NCBI GenBank assembly: GCA_003508835.1
Contig: PUFA01000006.1
Location: forward strand, 62,001 to 126,000
Direction of reading: 5' to 3'
Source: Eonycteris spelaea
Lineage: Eukaryota; Chordata; Mammalia; Chiroptera; Pteropodidae
DNA length: 64,000 bases
Part shown: piece by piece, positions 48,039 through 59,500 of the stretch
How the letters are laid out: the number at the start of each line of letters is the position of its first letter
How positions within the stretch are numbered: the stretch's first letter is position 1
Notes under the pieces: model-generated
The model's database searches: none
Told to the model about the DNA's origin: nothing
What the model saw: the letters and a program-made list of their open reading frames with translations, nothing else
Made by a program: the position numbers and the translations under genes

Positions 48039-49602
48039 TTTCCTTGCCCATCTGACCTATTTCACTTTCTTGGAAATGTTATAGTATAAAATTAGCCTGG
48101 CACTTTAGGTAATTTTAAGATTATTCTTCTGGCTGCCTTCCATACCCCCCCCCTTTTAAATATGTACACCCTTACAGATTTTGTAACAACATTCTAGCAA
48201 TAAATTGAATTATACTGCTATATTTGTACACACTGTACCATAAATAGTATGTCTATACCTGGAAGGTATTTTTTTGAGAACTGATTTATATGAAATATAC
48301 TTGAGGGTAATGTAGCTTGTCCTTTTTAGTTTCAAATTCTTATTCATAGGCAGATAGTTTGAGGACACCTTAACTCTTTGTTGTACTTTTGTATCAGATA
48401 CAGCTATCTATGGAGGAGTCAGTTTTGTTTTTCAGTTTATCATCTGTTTTTGCCTCAAGCTTGTCTGGCTAGCATCATCCTTGAGCCAGATATATAGTAC
48501 CATCCTCTCCCCCTACCACATTTGGCAGAGATGTTCCTCCTACACTCTCAGATCTGTGACTACCCTTGTCACATTGCCAGGGAAAGTGCCTTATGTCCCA
48601 GGCAGAACTCGGGCATCTTGAACCTCTTTGTTCTCAATAGCACAGACTCATGGCTGAAGAAAAGAGCCTCATAAATCTATTATTCAGTGTTAATTGGGAT
48701 TTTATTTGTAAATTATCTTACCCAACCTATGACCTACATTTAGCTGTCATCAAGCCTCACCTACCACATCTTGGCTGTGAGAAGATGATTGAGGAGTAGT
48801 GGTGAGTTTGGTTTTAGATTTTGTTTCAAATACTTTGACCTTACCACTCTGGCAGCTCCTACTGCTGCCTCCCTAAGTTTCCCATTGCTTCTTGGTTCTT
48901 TTTCCCTTTTGCCTTGTATTGTCTGGCATACTTATTTACTCAGAGGGCCTCCTTATAAATCAGAGGCAAAAAGATATAGGAAGAGAGGAACCAAAAGAAG
49001 AGAGAACCTGGCTTAGGCATGACTATGATGTCTTAAGGGCTGAGAAGGGCCTGGCACTTAGGAATGTATGTGAAACAGCAAAGCTGAGGAGTGGACACCC
49101 TTCACCTACTGCTAGCTACTTTCCCTCCTGTTGGAGTTTCCTCTCTTTACATGGCTGGACAGAATCCCCCACCCTGCCCCACACACACACCCAAGCACAC
49201 CCCTGCTGGTCTTTCGGTCACAGTTGAAGATTTTAACTGTGATGGGCTCATACTCATAATGGCCTGCTGTTGAGTTGTTTTTAGTGACAGCTTTCATTTG
49301 ATACACACCTCATTGGCTTGCTTGCCAGCACCAGCTAGATGTGGTCCCTTCTTTCACATCCAAACCAGAACACATTTGGGCATTCCTGAGCTTTTATAGA
49401 GCCTGTATTGTTTTTTATACAAACCCAGCTTACCTTGTTGTTTTCTCACATTACGAAATGTCAATCACTTTGCTTTAGTGGAGCTATTTTGGTAATGTAT
49501 AGCAATTTTGGTTCTGTTTTAGGGAGCGAATTCAAGGTTTCCATGCCTTTATTTGAACTTTGTTTATTTCATATTAGTAATACAACCATTTTAATTTATC
49601 TA

Positions 49603-49608
49603 AATAAA
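49603..49608 (+). promoter_or_regulatory. Polyadenylation signal AATAAA of EFCAB14
   Basis: Canonical hexamer followed 20-35 bases on by T-rich and TG-rich sequence. Distal candidate; proximal AATAAA at 48,199. A third AATAAA at 50,135 lacks a good downstream element. Confidence 0.6.
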
Positions 49609-49661
49609 ATATTTCCTTTTTCTTCTGCTGTGTCTATGACTAAAGGCTCCCCATTCCCCTG

Positions 49662-49853
49662 ATTACTAAGGGGAAAAAATTATATATATATATGTATGTG
49701 TGTGTGTATATATATGTATGTGTATGTGTATATATATATACATACATACATATATAATTTTTTCCCTTAGTAATATATATACATATATTACATGCGTATG
49801 TGTATATATATACACACGTACATATATACATATATATATATATATATCTGCCT
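49662..49853. repeat. AT/GT-rich tract with large inverted repeat
   Basis: The left arm, beginning 'attactaaggggaaaaaatt' (49,663 on), pairs with the right arm ending 'aattttttcccttagtaat' (to 49,774) with one base bulged, and the TA/TG filler between is also largely self-complementary. More TA/TG/CA sequence follows to about 49,850. Confidence 0.85.
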
Positions 49854-50253
49854 TGATCCCTATTTTTATGGAGTCCTTCCTCCTTTTGAAAGCAAGGACT
49901 AACAAATGGATGGTGGGCACAAGTAATGTTGAATCTGCCTGACAAACCACAGAAGTTGGCCTGAAGAAGTGAAGGCTGTTTCTTTGGCATCTTCAGGGTG
50001 GGGTGGGAGGGGGCAGGGATAGGGACAAGTGAGTCACTACCCTTGTATCAACCAGAGAAGCTCCAGTTATGCCTGTTTTATGTTTTGAGATTTAGTATAA
50101 GAGCATGTGTACAAGAAATGTCCCACAGCCTTTAAATAAAATAAAAAAAAAGGCTTGAAATCAATTGGAAGAGAGGAGTCATAAAGGGGTTGGAGCTTTT
50201 TCACATGAAGAAAAATAGAAAGATAAGCTTTACATGGTTGCTAAATTCTGAGA

Positions 50254-50254
<1 letters not shown>

Positions 50255-50288
<34 letters not shown>
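50255..50288 (+). repeat. (CA)n microsatellite
   Basis: About 17 CA units. Confidence 0.95.
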
Positions 50289-50289
<1 letters not shown>

Positions 50290-51434
50290 GGGTGGCCTTT
50301 CCCCTCAGGGACGACTACATAAAGTTTAGGTCATTTGAGTATCTTACCAAATATGGTAAAATGATTTCCTTATTTTCAGAGCAAAAGGAAAAAATTTATA
50401 TCCTGGGGCAGATCTGAGCTTTCTTACCTTTAAACTGAGACCAAATAGCCAGTATTATTTTTGTGTCTCCAGACAAATTTTCCAGAAGGTACAAAAATTA
50501 ATATTCTCGTGTACCGGATCTTACCTATTGGAAGGGCCATGAAATCCTTTGAGGGGGGGAAAAAAACCTATATATATATTTCTGTGTATAATTTTAGGAG
50601 ATTCTCTAACCAGCCCTTCCCCCAAGGCAATCCATTGACCAAGTTAATTACACCCTACACACAAGAATTGTTTGCCAAGCGTTTTCGAACAAGACATTAG
50701 GGAAGGGACACCGTGGTATACGGTGGGAAGATCAGGAACTTTGATTCCAGGCAGATGTAAATGTGAGAGCTTGCTCTGCAACATAAAAAGAATATGGCAA
50801 ATGTCCTTGAGAACTGTCTTCATCTGTAAAGGGAGGGTCATGATATGCATTTGACAGTGTTCTTATATTAGAAGTAATGTAGAGACAATTGTATAAGAAG
50901 TCAATACACATAGATGTTAATGAAGAATGTGATTCAACCTGAAGTACAGTGTGGCTCATGGCTCTCACAATGAATTGTTTTGTCTGTGACATGGCTACTA
51001 TGAATTGCCATAGCTCATGCACCCTCCACATCTATCTTCTAGCAGCTCTGCTTAATGTCCTACAGAATGGCGGTGCCTATGAATACCTAGCCCAGGGTCT
51101 GGCATATGTTTTTGGTTCCAAATAAATATTTGATAGAGGGCTGTTGGGTCCATCACAAATACTGGTTTAGTGAGTCTTCCCACAGCCAACCCTCCAATTC
51201 CCATATGTTTGGTGAGACTCAATGACCTCACTTTGCTTTGCAAAGTGCCCCTATCAAACGGGAAGGACTTTGCCCTCCTAACAACAAATGAGACACACCA
51301 GGAAGCCTTAGACTTTTTAAAAGTTTTCATAATGTGACATCCAGATGGGTCCTGGTCTGTGTCAATACCATCTCCCTGAGATTAGCTCCATTTCTGCTCT
51401 GTCCCAATACCTCCAGCCTCCCCCTCAGAGGAGG

Positions 51435-52698
<1,264 letters not shown>

Positions 52699-53789
52699 AA
52701 GTTCTAGCCTTGGTACCTGGCCGATGGCTCTGGGGAGAGGGAGCTCACCTACCCATCTGTTCATCCAATAGGAGTTCTAAGAATGCCCAGATTCCACTGT
52801 TCCCTAAAGGTGAGGTCACTAGGTTCTGAGCACTGAGTGTTCCAGGGGTGGTGTTTGTGAAGTCTTGGATTAACGGAAAGGACTCTATCCAGTGGAATCA
52901 TAGTGTATGTCTACTGCTTCTGTCAGGGACTTACCCACCCACTGACTTGTCTGTTCTCTCCCCCTTATGGTGAACCCAAAGAGCAGCTCCCAGGCAAGGA
53001 CCCCAGGTTCCCAGGGACTTTAAAGAGCAGTTGTGGATGGATACCTGTCGCTAGTGAGGAGTGGGGCAGGGAGCACACACAGCTGTGGACAGTCCTGACA
53101 GCAAGATATCTGATCAAGTTGTTAGGCAAAAACCTGCTCAAGTGATTGATGCCTCTTTCCTTGTCTCTTACAATCTCTCTCTTTTGTTACTTTCCTTCAA
53201 TGAGTAGCATTTCCTGGGTACCAGGCCATGTGGGAGCTCCCCACCATCTGGCCCTATATCTCTTTCCAGCCTCACCTTTCTCCCCATCTTTCACATACCT
53301 TTCCCTTTTGATCAGGCCAGACTCCTTAACAGAGCCTGCTTATTCACATCTCTGGAGTTTTGCTCACACTGCTTCTCCACCTACAAGTGCCCCTCCTCAC
53401 TCTTCCACACACTGAATACCTACTTATCCTTCAATGCTCGCTCAGTCCCCCACCTCTGTGACAAGTAGTTGTTTCAATTGGCTTCCTAGAATCCCATCAT
53501 CTCCAGTTGCAAGAGGCTTTGAGAGTTGTCTAGACCAATTCCCACCTCCCATTAAGCCTGAGGGTACATCTCTCCCACCCAGCAACTAATCCCCTGGAAC
53601 TTGCTTGGGTCAAGGACTTGCTTATACCTCCTGAGGCAGCTTGATTCATTTATGGGCAGTTCAGTTAGAAAGCCCTTCCTAATTAAGCCCAGGTTAGCCT
53701 CCCCTACTACCCTGGACCTAACTGCTTCTTGGCACCATTTAATTATTTCCCTCTTTTGGCCCCCCAGCACATGACTTGGGGCACTTTAG

Positions 53790-54385
53790 CACAGATTTCT
53801 CTCCAGCTTCCACCTACCTGGCTCTCCTACCTAACTGGCTCCTGCTTTTCAGTCTTCTTTGCTAGTTTCTCCTCTTTTCTCTGATCTCTGAATGTTAGTG
53901 TGCCCTAGGGCTCGGTCTTTAGCCCTTGGTCTACATTCATTACCTCAGTGATCTCATTCAGACTCACAGCTTTAAATATTGTATACACACTGACAACTCA
54001 CAACTTTGTATCTTTAGCCCAGACTGCTACTCAGAACTTAAGTAAGACTCATTCACCCAACAGCCTGGTTGGCATCCCTATTTGCCAGTCTATTAACCGA
54101 TCAACAACTAAAACATCCAAAACCAAACTCCTGATCATCTACCTTCCAAAACCTACTCCAGACTTTCTCCTCTCCATAAATGGCAACTCTATCCTTCCAA
54201 TTGTTCCAGTCAAAAGCCTGTAAGTCATCTTTTATTCCTTTTATTCTCTCACATCCACATTCATTCATTCCATTAGCAAAATCTTTAGGTTTAGCTTTCA
54301 AAACTTACCTGGAATCTGACCACTTTCCCATCAGTATCACCTTATTCTAAGTACAGCCATCTCTCACTTAGATTATTGGTGTCCT
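53790..54385 (+). repeat. Long L2-like LINE, 5' part
   Basis: Decayed CR1/L2-clade ORF2 tail: 'accgatcaacaactaaaaca', 'cctgatcatctaccttccaa' and 'gtaagtcatcttttattcct'. Split by the MITE at 54,386-54,500. Confidence 0.6.
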
Positions 54386-54500
54386 TGTAGGATGACCAAC
54401 CATCCCAGTTTACCTGAGAGTGAAGAGGTTTCCAGGATGTAGGACTTTCAATGCTAAAACCAGGAAAGTTCCAGGTAAACCAGAACGAACTGGTCAGCCT
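54386..54500. repeat. Short palindromic MITE nested in L2
   Basis: The left end 'tgaccaaccatcccagttta' mirrors the right end 'taaaccagaacgaactggtca', and the middle ('tccaggatgtaggactttca', 'gctaaaaccaggaaagttcc') is also partly self-complementary. It interrupts the L2-like copy cleanly. Confidence 0.65.
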
Positions 54501-54970
54501 TGGGAGAGCTTCCATCCTTGCCCCTGCCCCATGCCTTATATTCCACCAGCAGCCAGAATGACCCTTTAAGAAAGTAGATCATGCTACTACTTCTCTGCTC
54601 AAATCCTACCATGACTGCCCATCTCACTCAGATTTAAAACCTAAGTCTTTAACTAAGGCCTACAAAGCCCTGGGCAATCTATGCCTCCCTATACCTCCTC
54701 CACACAATAACCTCTTTGCTGTTCCACAAGCAGAGCAAACATGCTCCTGCATCAGGGCCTTTGCACTTGCCATTCCCTCTATCTGGAAGGCTCTTCCCCC
54801 AGATATCCATAAAGATCATTCCCTCACTTCCTTCAAATCTCTGCTCAAATATCCTCTATCTCTACTCTCCTAGCTTGCTTTTTTTCCCCTGAATAGCATG
54901 AATCATCACCTAATATTATATATGTATTTACTGTGTCTCACCCCACTAGAATGTAAGCTCCCTGAATTAA
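54501..54970 (+). repeat. Long L2-like LINE, 3' part
   Basis: Resumes with 'agaatgaccctttaagaaag', 'agatcatgctactacttctc', 'tgcatcagggcctttgcact' and 'ccactagaatgtaagctccc'. Confidence 0.7.
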
Positions 54971-55734
54971 TGTAAGGAAATAAATACCTAAGAATTTTAG
55001 CTAGTCATAATTGCTATGAAGAGACTAAAATAACATAATGAGATAAAGAATATAAGGGATAGTGGGTACATCAAAAAAAAAAAAAAGTTCCTGTGGGGTA
55101 CCAACTTGTGAACTGAGCCCTAAATAAAGAGAATACAGCTACATGCAAATCAAAGCGTAGGGATCAGCCAGTGCAAGGAACCTGAGACAGATAGAGGCCA
55201 GCACACTTAAAGGACCTACTAAGCTCACAGTCCACCCCACTTTCCCAGGACAGGGTCAATCTCCATGAGTGTAGGTTGGACTGAGTAGAGTTGAAGGCTC
55301 TGTCCTTACCCTTGACGGGCCACCATTCCGGAGGGGTTTTTATTAGGTAAGACCCAAACTGAATGGACTTCCATTGAGGCAAACTGATCAGTGCCATTGC
55401 AGAGGGCCTGTCTCCAGGCCTGGCCATGTACTGGGAGAAGGTGATGTTGACACAGGAGATGTTGATGTCACCGTCTCTGACCTCAGGAGTTCACACATGA
55501 TTCAGGACAGTCAAGAAAATGGTGGCATTGGGTTAAGAGAGGAAGGACAAAGCATTCCGGGGATCAAAAATAGCCTAAATAAAGACTTGTCAGGACAAAT
55601 CCAGGTGTCTTTTCAGGGAGGACAATAGTTCAGTTTGGCTAGAGTTCAAGGTGGATGTCAGGAAGCAGAGGGAGGCAGGGCTTCGGAGGCACCTGGCATC
55701 TTGAAAAGGGTTCAGGCCTTGGTAGAACTTGGAA

Positions 55735-55850
55735 ACACGTACTCACTCTCAGCCTCAGTTTCCTAATCTGTAAAATGAGGAAAACCCTGCCTCACAGGAT
55801 GTGAAGCAAATGGTGTCCTGCACCCAGAAACACTCAGTAAAGAGAAGCTG
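55735..55850 (+). repeat. MIR SINE fragment
   Basis: Contains 'ctcagcctcagtttcctaat' and 'ctgtaaaatgaggaaaaccc', then 'gatgtgaagcaaatggtgtc'. It lies directly upstream of the ATPAF1 CpG island. Confidence 0.65.
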
Positions 55851-55949
55851 CTCCTGTAATTACAGTTGATGAAAGGAAGAATGCTGAAGGAAGACTACTA
55901 GAGTTAATGCCAAGAGGAGTTATGAGCAAGCTCGGTGAGGATCAGTCAA

Positions 55950-56530
55950 TCGAGCCGCTCTCAAGAGGAGACCTGGAGGGCAGAGACTTCTGGTCCCGAG
56001 TCCGAGGGCGTGAATCCGGGCACACGGAAGCGCAGAGCGCTCGCGAAGGGCCTGAGCATTGAGCCTCCTTTGCCCCGCCCCGCTCCGCTGCGCCCTGTCC
56101 CGGCTCCCGGAACTTTGGGCGCGCGGAACCTCCGCGTGGAGCGCGGGCGCGGCGAACCCGGAGAGTGATGGAGCGGGCGCGGGGTCCGCGGGCCGAGGCC
56201 AACACGCCCGAGGACGAGGAGGAGGCGGGGGTGGTTATGGCTGCCGTGGTGGCAGCCGCGGGTGGCACAGGTCCGGCCGTCATGCAGGTGGCCGGCCTCT
56301 ATCGGGGCCTGTGCGCAGTGCGCAGCCGCGTCCCGGGCCTGGGGCTCGTGTCACCCGCTCAGCTGCGCGTGTTCCCGGTGCGCTGCAGCTCGGACCGGCC
56401 CGATGGGGGTAAGGACGGCAGCAGGGTCGAGACTGAGCTCGAGGCCAACCCCTTCTACGACCGCTATCGCGACAAGATCCAGCAGCTGCGCAGGTGCGGG
56501 CCCCCGGGGGCTGGCGGTGGGCAGGGAAGA
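55950..56530 (+). promoter_or_regulatory. ATPAF1 CpG-island promoter
   Basis: GC- and CpG-rich stretch covering the upstream region and exon 1. GC boxes (for example CCCCGCCCC near 56,072) but no TATA box. Start of transcription probably within 56.05-56.16 kb (inference). Confidence 0.75.
56237..56493 (+). CDS. ATPAF1: ATPAF1 coding exon 1 (presequence)
   Basis: Start at the second of two in-frame ATGs, chosen because MAAVV... fits the known protein and a presequence. G at -3 and +4. Ends in AG with donor gtgcgg, phase 2. Confidence 0.9.
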
Positions 56531-59500
56531 GGGGCAAGCGCGGCCTGCGTTTTTGGTGTCACTGACGTTTTCAGTGCTTCCAACAGCCCTGGGAAGTGGG
56601 CGGCATTATTACCGCCCCTACTCGACAGATCATATATATAGGCTCATAGAGGCCAAGTCAGTTGCCTAATGTCCACACAGCTAGTGTCAGAGCTAAGAGA
56701 TTCTATAAAGTCCTGGCTCTTTTCCCAGTTGTCTGTCTTTGGGCTCTTATTCTCAAAACGCTGAGGTAGATTCATGATGACAGTCTTTATGGAGCAGGAA
56801 GCTCCAAGATACCCATCCTCACTGAAGAAATGGGAAAATGGAGCCTTCCAGAGAAGGGCCTTGACTTGCTGAAGGTCACATATTGAGTCAGCTGGCCTAG
56901 AACTGGTGTCCCCAAGCTCCTAGCTAGAGTCCTGACTGCAAGGAAAGAAGATTGGAGGTGGGAGCAGAGCATCAAAGAGCAGTAGTTTTACAGTCGAATC
57001 ATCAATCGAACACTCATTAGGATGAGAAAACTGAGGATCAGAGTAGGAAATCAACCCAAGGTTACACAGCTGGCTGAGATTTACCTGACTTGGAATCCAG
57101 GTTCCTAACACTACCCTTCTGCTTCCAGATGAAAGGACCTGGAGATTAGAGGAGGTTGAGGTGGGTGTGAAGAGTTCAAGTGGAAAGAGCTGAAGGAGAT
57201 CAAAGGTGAAAATTACAGGGGCTTGGGAGAGAATTTGGCAGGGGGGGCAGGTAGTTGCCTTATGAAAGGAAACCAAAAACTGAGTCCTGTAACTTCTTTG
57301 AGATCTGTCTCATCTCTATTTCCACAGCCTTAGTTTACTCCATCATCTTCACCTAAACTTTTCCTGTCATCCTCTAGTCTGCCCCACTTTCTTGAGGGCC
57401 CCTTCCTCCCCTCTATCTCACTGTTTCTTCTCTTTTTGAAAGAATGGTGGAATAAATAAATGAATATTTTTGCTGTCCTTCTAACAGCATCAGAGATACT
57501 CAAATATTTGTCATCTCAATAATCTTTTGTTGACCTACATTCCCTTTCAGCCTTTTATCATTGTTTCTTTTTACAAACAAGCATCTCAGAAGAGCTGTCT
57601 GTTCGTACTCAATACTTCGCAGCTCCCCTCCGTTTTCACTCATGAACTAGTGAATGACTGGTTTTACTCTCCTTCCCTACTAGATTATTCCCATCAACAT
57701 TTGCATGTACTGCTATCTCATGAAGAGTGAGCTTTCTGCTGACTTCTGGATAGTGCCCATATTCCTTAGTGTTCCACAGAAGGCTCTCAGCCTGTGAGCT
57801 TGTCTCTAGTTTTATTACCAAAATTTCCTTTGAGCACTATGGTCTAGCACAAAGGGATACAGGAATGTGGTTGGGGAGGATGTTCCAAGTAAGGGGAGCA
57901 GCAGCAGCAAAGGTACAGAGGCATGAAATTACCTCACCATTTGAGGCAAATTTTCATCATAACACCCTTAGCACTTTACTAATTTACATGTCTTTCTCTC
58001 ACACTAGATAGTAAGCTCCTGAGGCAGGGACTCTGTCTTATTTATTTTTGTATCCCCAGAGCCCAGCAAGGTAAGCAACAGGCAAGAGACAAGTAAAATT
58101 TGTTGGATGAATGAAAATGAGAGGGGAAAGGGTAAATCCTAGAAGCATCTGAGTGAGACACATTGGGGAGATGGGAGATGGAAAACTGGGTGGATCCAAA
58201 AGAAAGAGCATGAGGTTGAGGCAGATAAGGAGAATAAGAAAGTAGGATCAAAAAAGGATCAGTAGAACCTGGGCCAAGTTAAGGGAAGAGGCAAGACAGG
58301 GCCTGGCCTTAGGGCCCAAAACCAAACAGGTAGGATATCATGAGATATTTTAAAAGTAATTACTGTCCTGATTGGCTTGTGGTGGGGCATACTCACTAAA
58401 ACCTGGGCTCCTGAAGCACCAGCCACAGGTTTGGTGTAAGCCAACAGCGGGACAAGGCTGTATGCCCTGCTGACTCCACCCCAACCCAGAATCTGGGTTT
58501 TTGCATCACACTCTGCATTGGTGAATTGGGAAGATTTGATCTAGCTCCAGGCCCACTATATCTAGAGTGTGGACCAACTGGAGGTTTTCCAGAGAGCAGA
58601 TCTACAGTGAGAAAAGATTCATAAGTCATATATATGAAAATGTGCCCAAGAAAATAAAGAAATTTAGCCAAGAGAAGAGAAATTTTAGGGGTGACATAAT
58701 AGTGATTTTCAAGTATTCATATAAAAGGAATTAGACATTTTCTCTTGTTCCTGGGGGCAAAAGATACAGAGAAATAGATCTAGGCTCAGAACGTTTCAAT
58801 AATAAAAGATGTCGAAGGCAGGAATGTACAGATCCCACTGCCTAAGCCATCCCTGATTCTCTCCACTCACCGTGGAGGCCCAGGTATGTCTGTGGACACT
58901 GGCAACACTGACTCTTGTCCTGGCACTTGTAGTCCTAGCAGGACAGTTGCCACACCCCACTAGAAAGGACTCCTGAAGCAACTCTGCACCAAGGAGCTGG
59001 CTTACTATGGAAGGAAAGAAGATACACTCGTGTACTTGGCAGTGAAGGGAGTGGCTTTCGATGTCACCTCTGGAAAGGAGTTTAATAGAAGGTCCTCGGG
59101 ACTCCACCAGAGAGGTGAGCAAGATTCTTTGGATCTTGCAGGTATCACCCATGACACTACAGGTGTCATGGCCAAAGATCTGGAGTCCCTGTGTAATGTC
59201 TTCTCCAAAATATACAGAGCCAAATATCACATCTGCTACACGGTCTAAAGAATTCTTAACAAGGATGGCAACCCCAACCTGAACTTCAGACCTGAAGGAT
59301 AGCCCCATTTTGACATAAATGACAAGTTCTAAAGTTCCATGTGCAGAAGCAGGTTCTTTGGAAGAGAGTCAAATACTCAGGTGTTAAGTTTTCTCCTGCA
59401 AATAGGCTACCTGAAACCTCTTGAGTTATCTGCTTCTAAACAAATGTTTAACCTGGGGGTTGGCGGGGAGAAGATGTTCAAGAACTAGACATATCTAAGT

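Larger units (their letters stand above)
46257..49635 (+). other. EFCAB14 3' untranslated region (probable)
   Basis: AT-rich sequence after the stop with no recognised coding frame. Two candidate poly-A signals occur, AATAAA at 48,199-48,204 and at 49,603-49,608. The second is followed by a T-rich and TGTCT-containing stretch and is my preferred end. The 3' UTR would be about 3.4 kb, which would make alternative short and long forms likely. Confidence 0.6.
49636..51434. other. Intergenic region between convergent EFCAB14 and TEX38
   Basis: Contains the AT/GT palindromic tract, a CA tract, MIR-like scraps at about 50,740-50,880 and 51,060-51,140, and otherwise nothing recognised. I could not find a convincing minus-strand AATAAA for TEX38. 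Confidence 0.7.
52699..55930. other. Region between the divergent TEX38 and ATPAF1 5' ends
   Basis: TEX38 5' UTR and promoter should lie at 52.7-53.1 kb but have no CpG island, which suits a testis-restricted gene. L2-like sequence with a nested MITE fills 53.8-55.0 kb, and a short A run lies at 55,072-55,086. A MIR lies at 55.74-55.85 kb. No gene recognised. Confidence 0.65.

Noticed and set aside
53146..53415. Plus-strand 89-codon frame
   Set aside because: Composition and landmarks look like decayed L2-like sequence; no known protein.
58796..59308. Minus-strand 170-codon frame
   Set aside because: Antisense of the NENF pseudogene; no protein similarity recognised.
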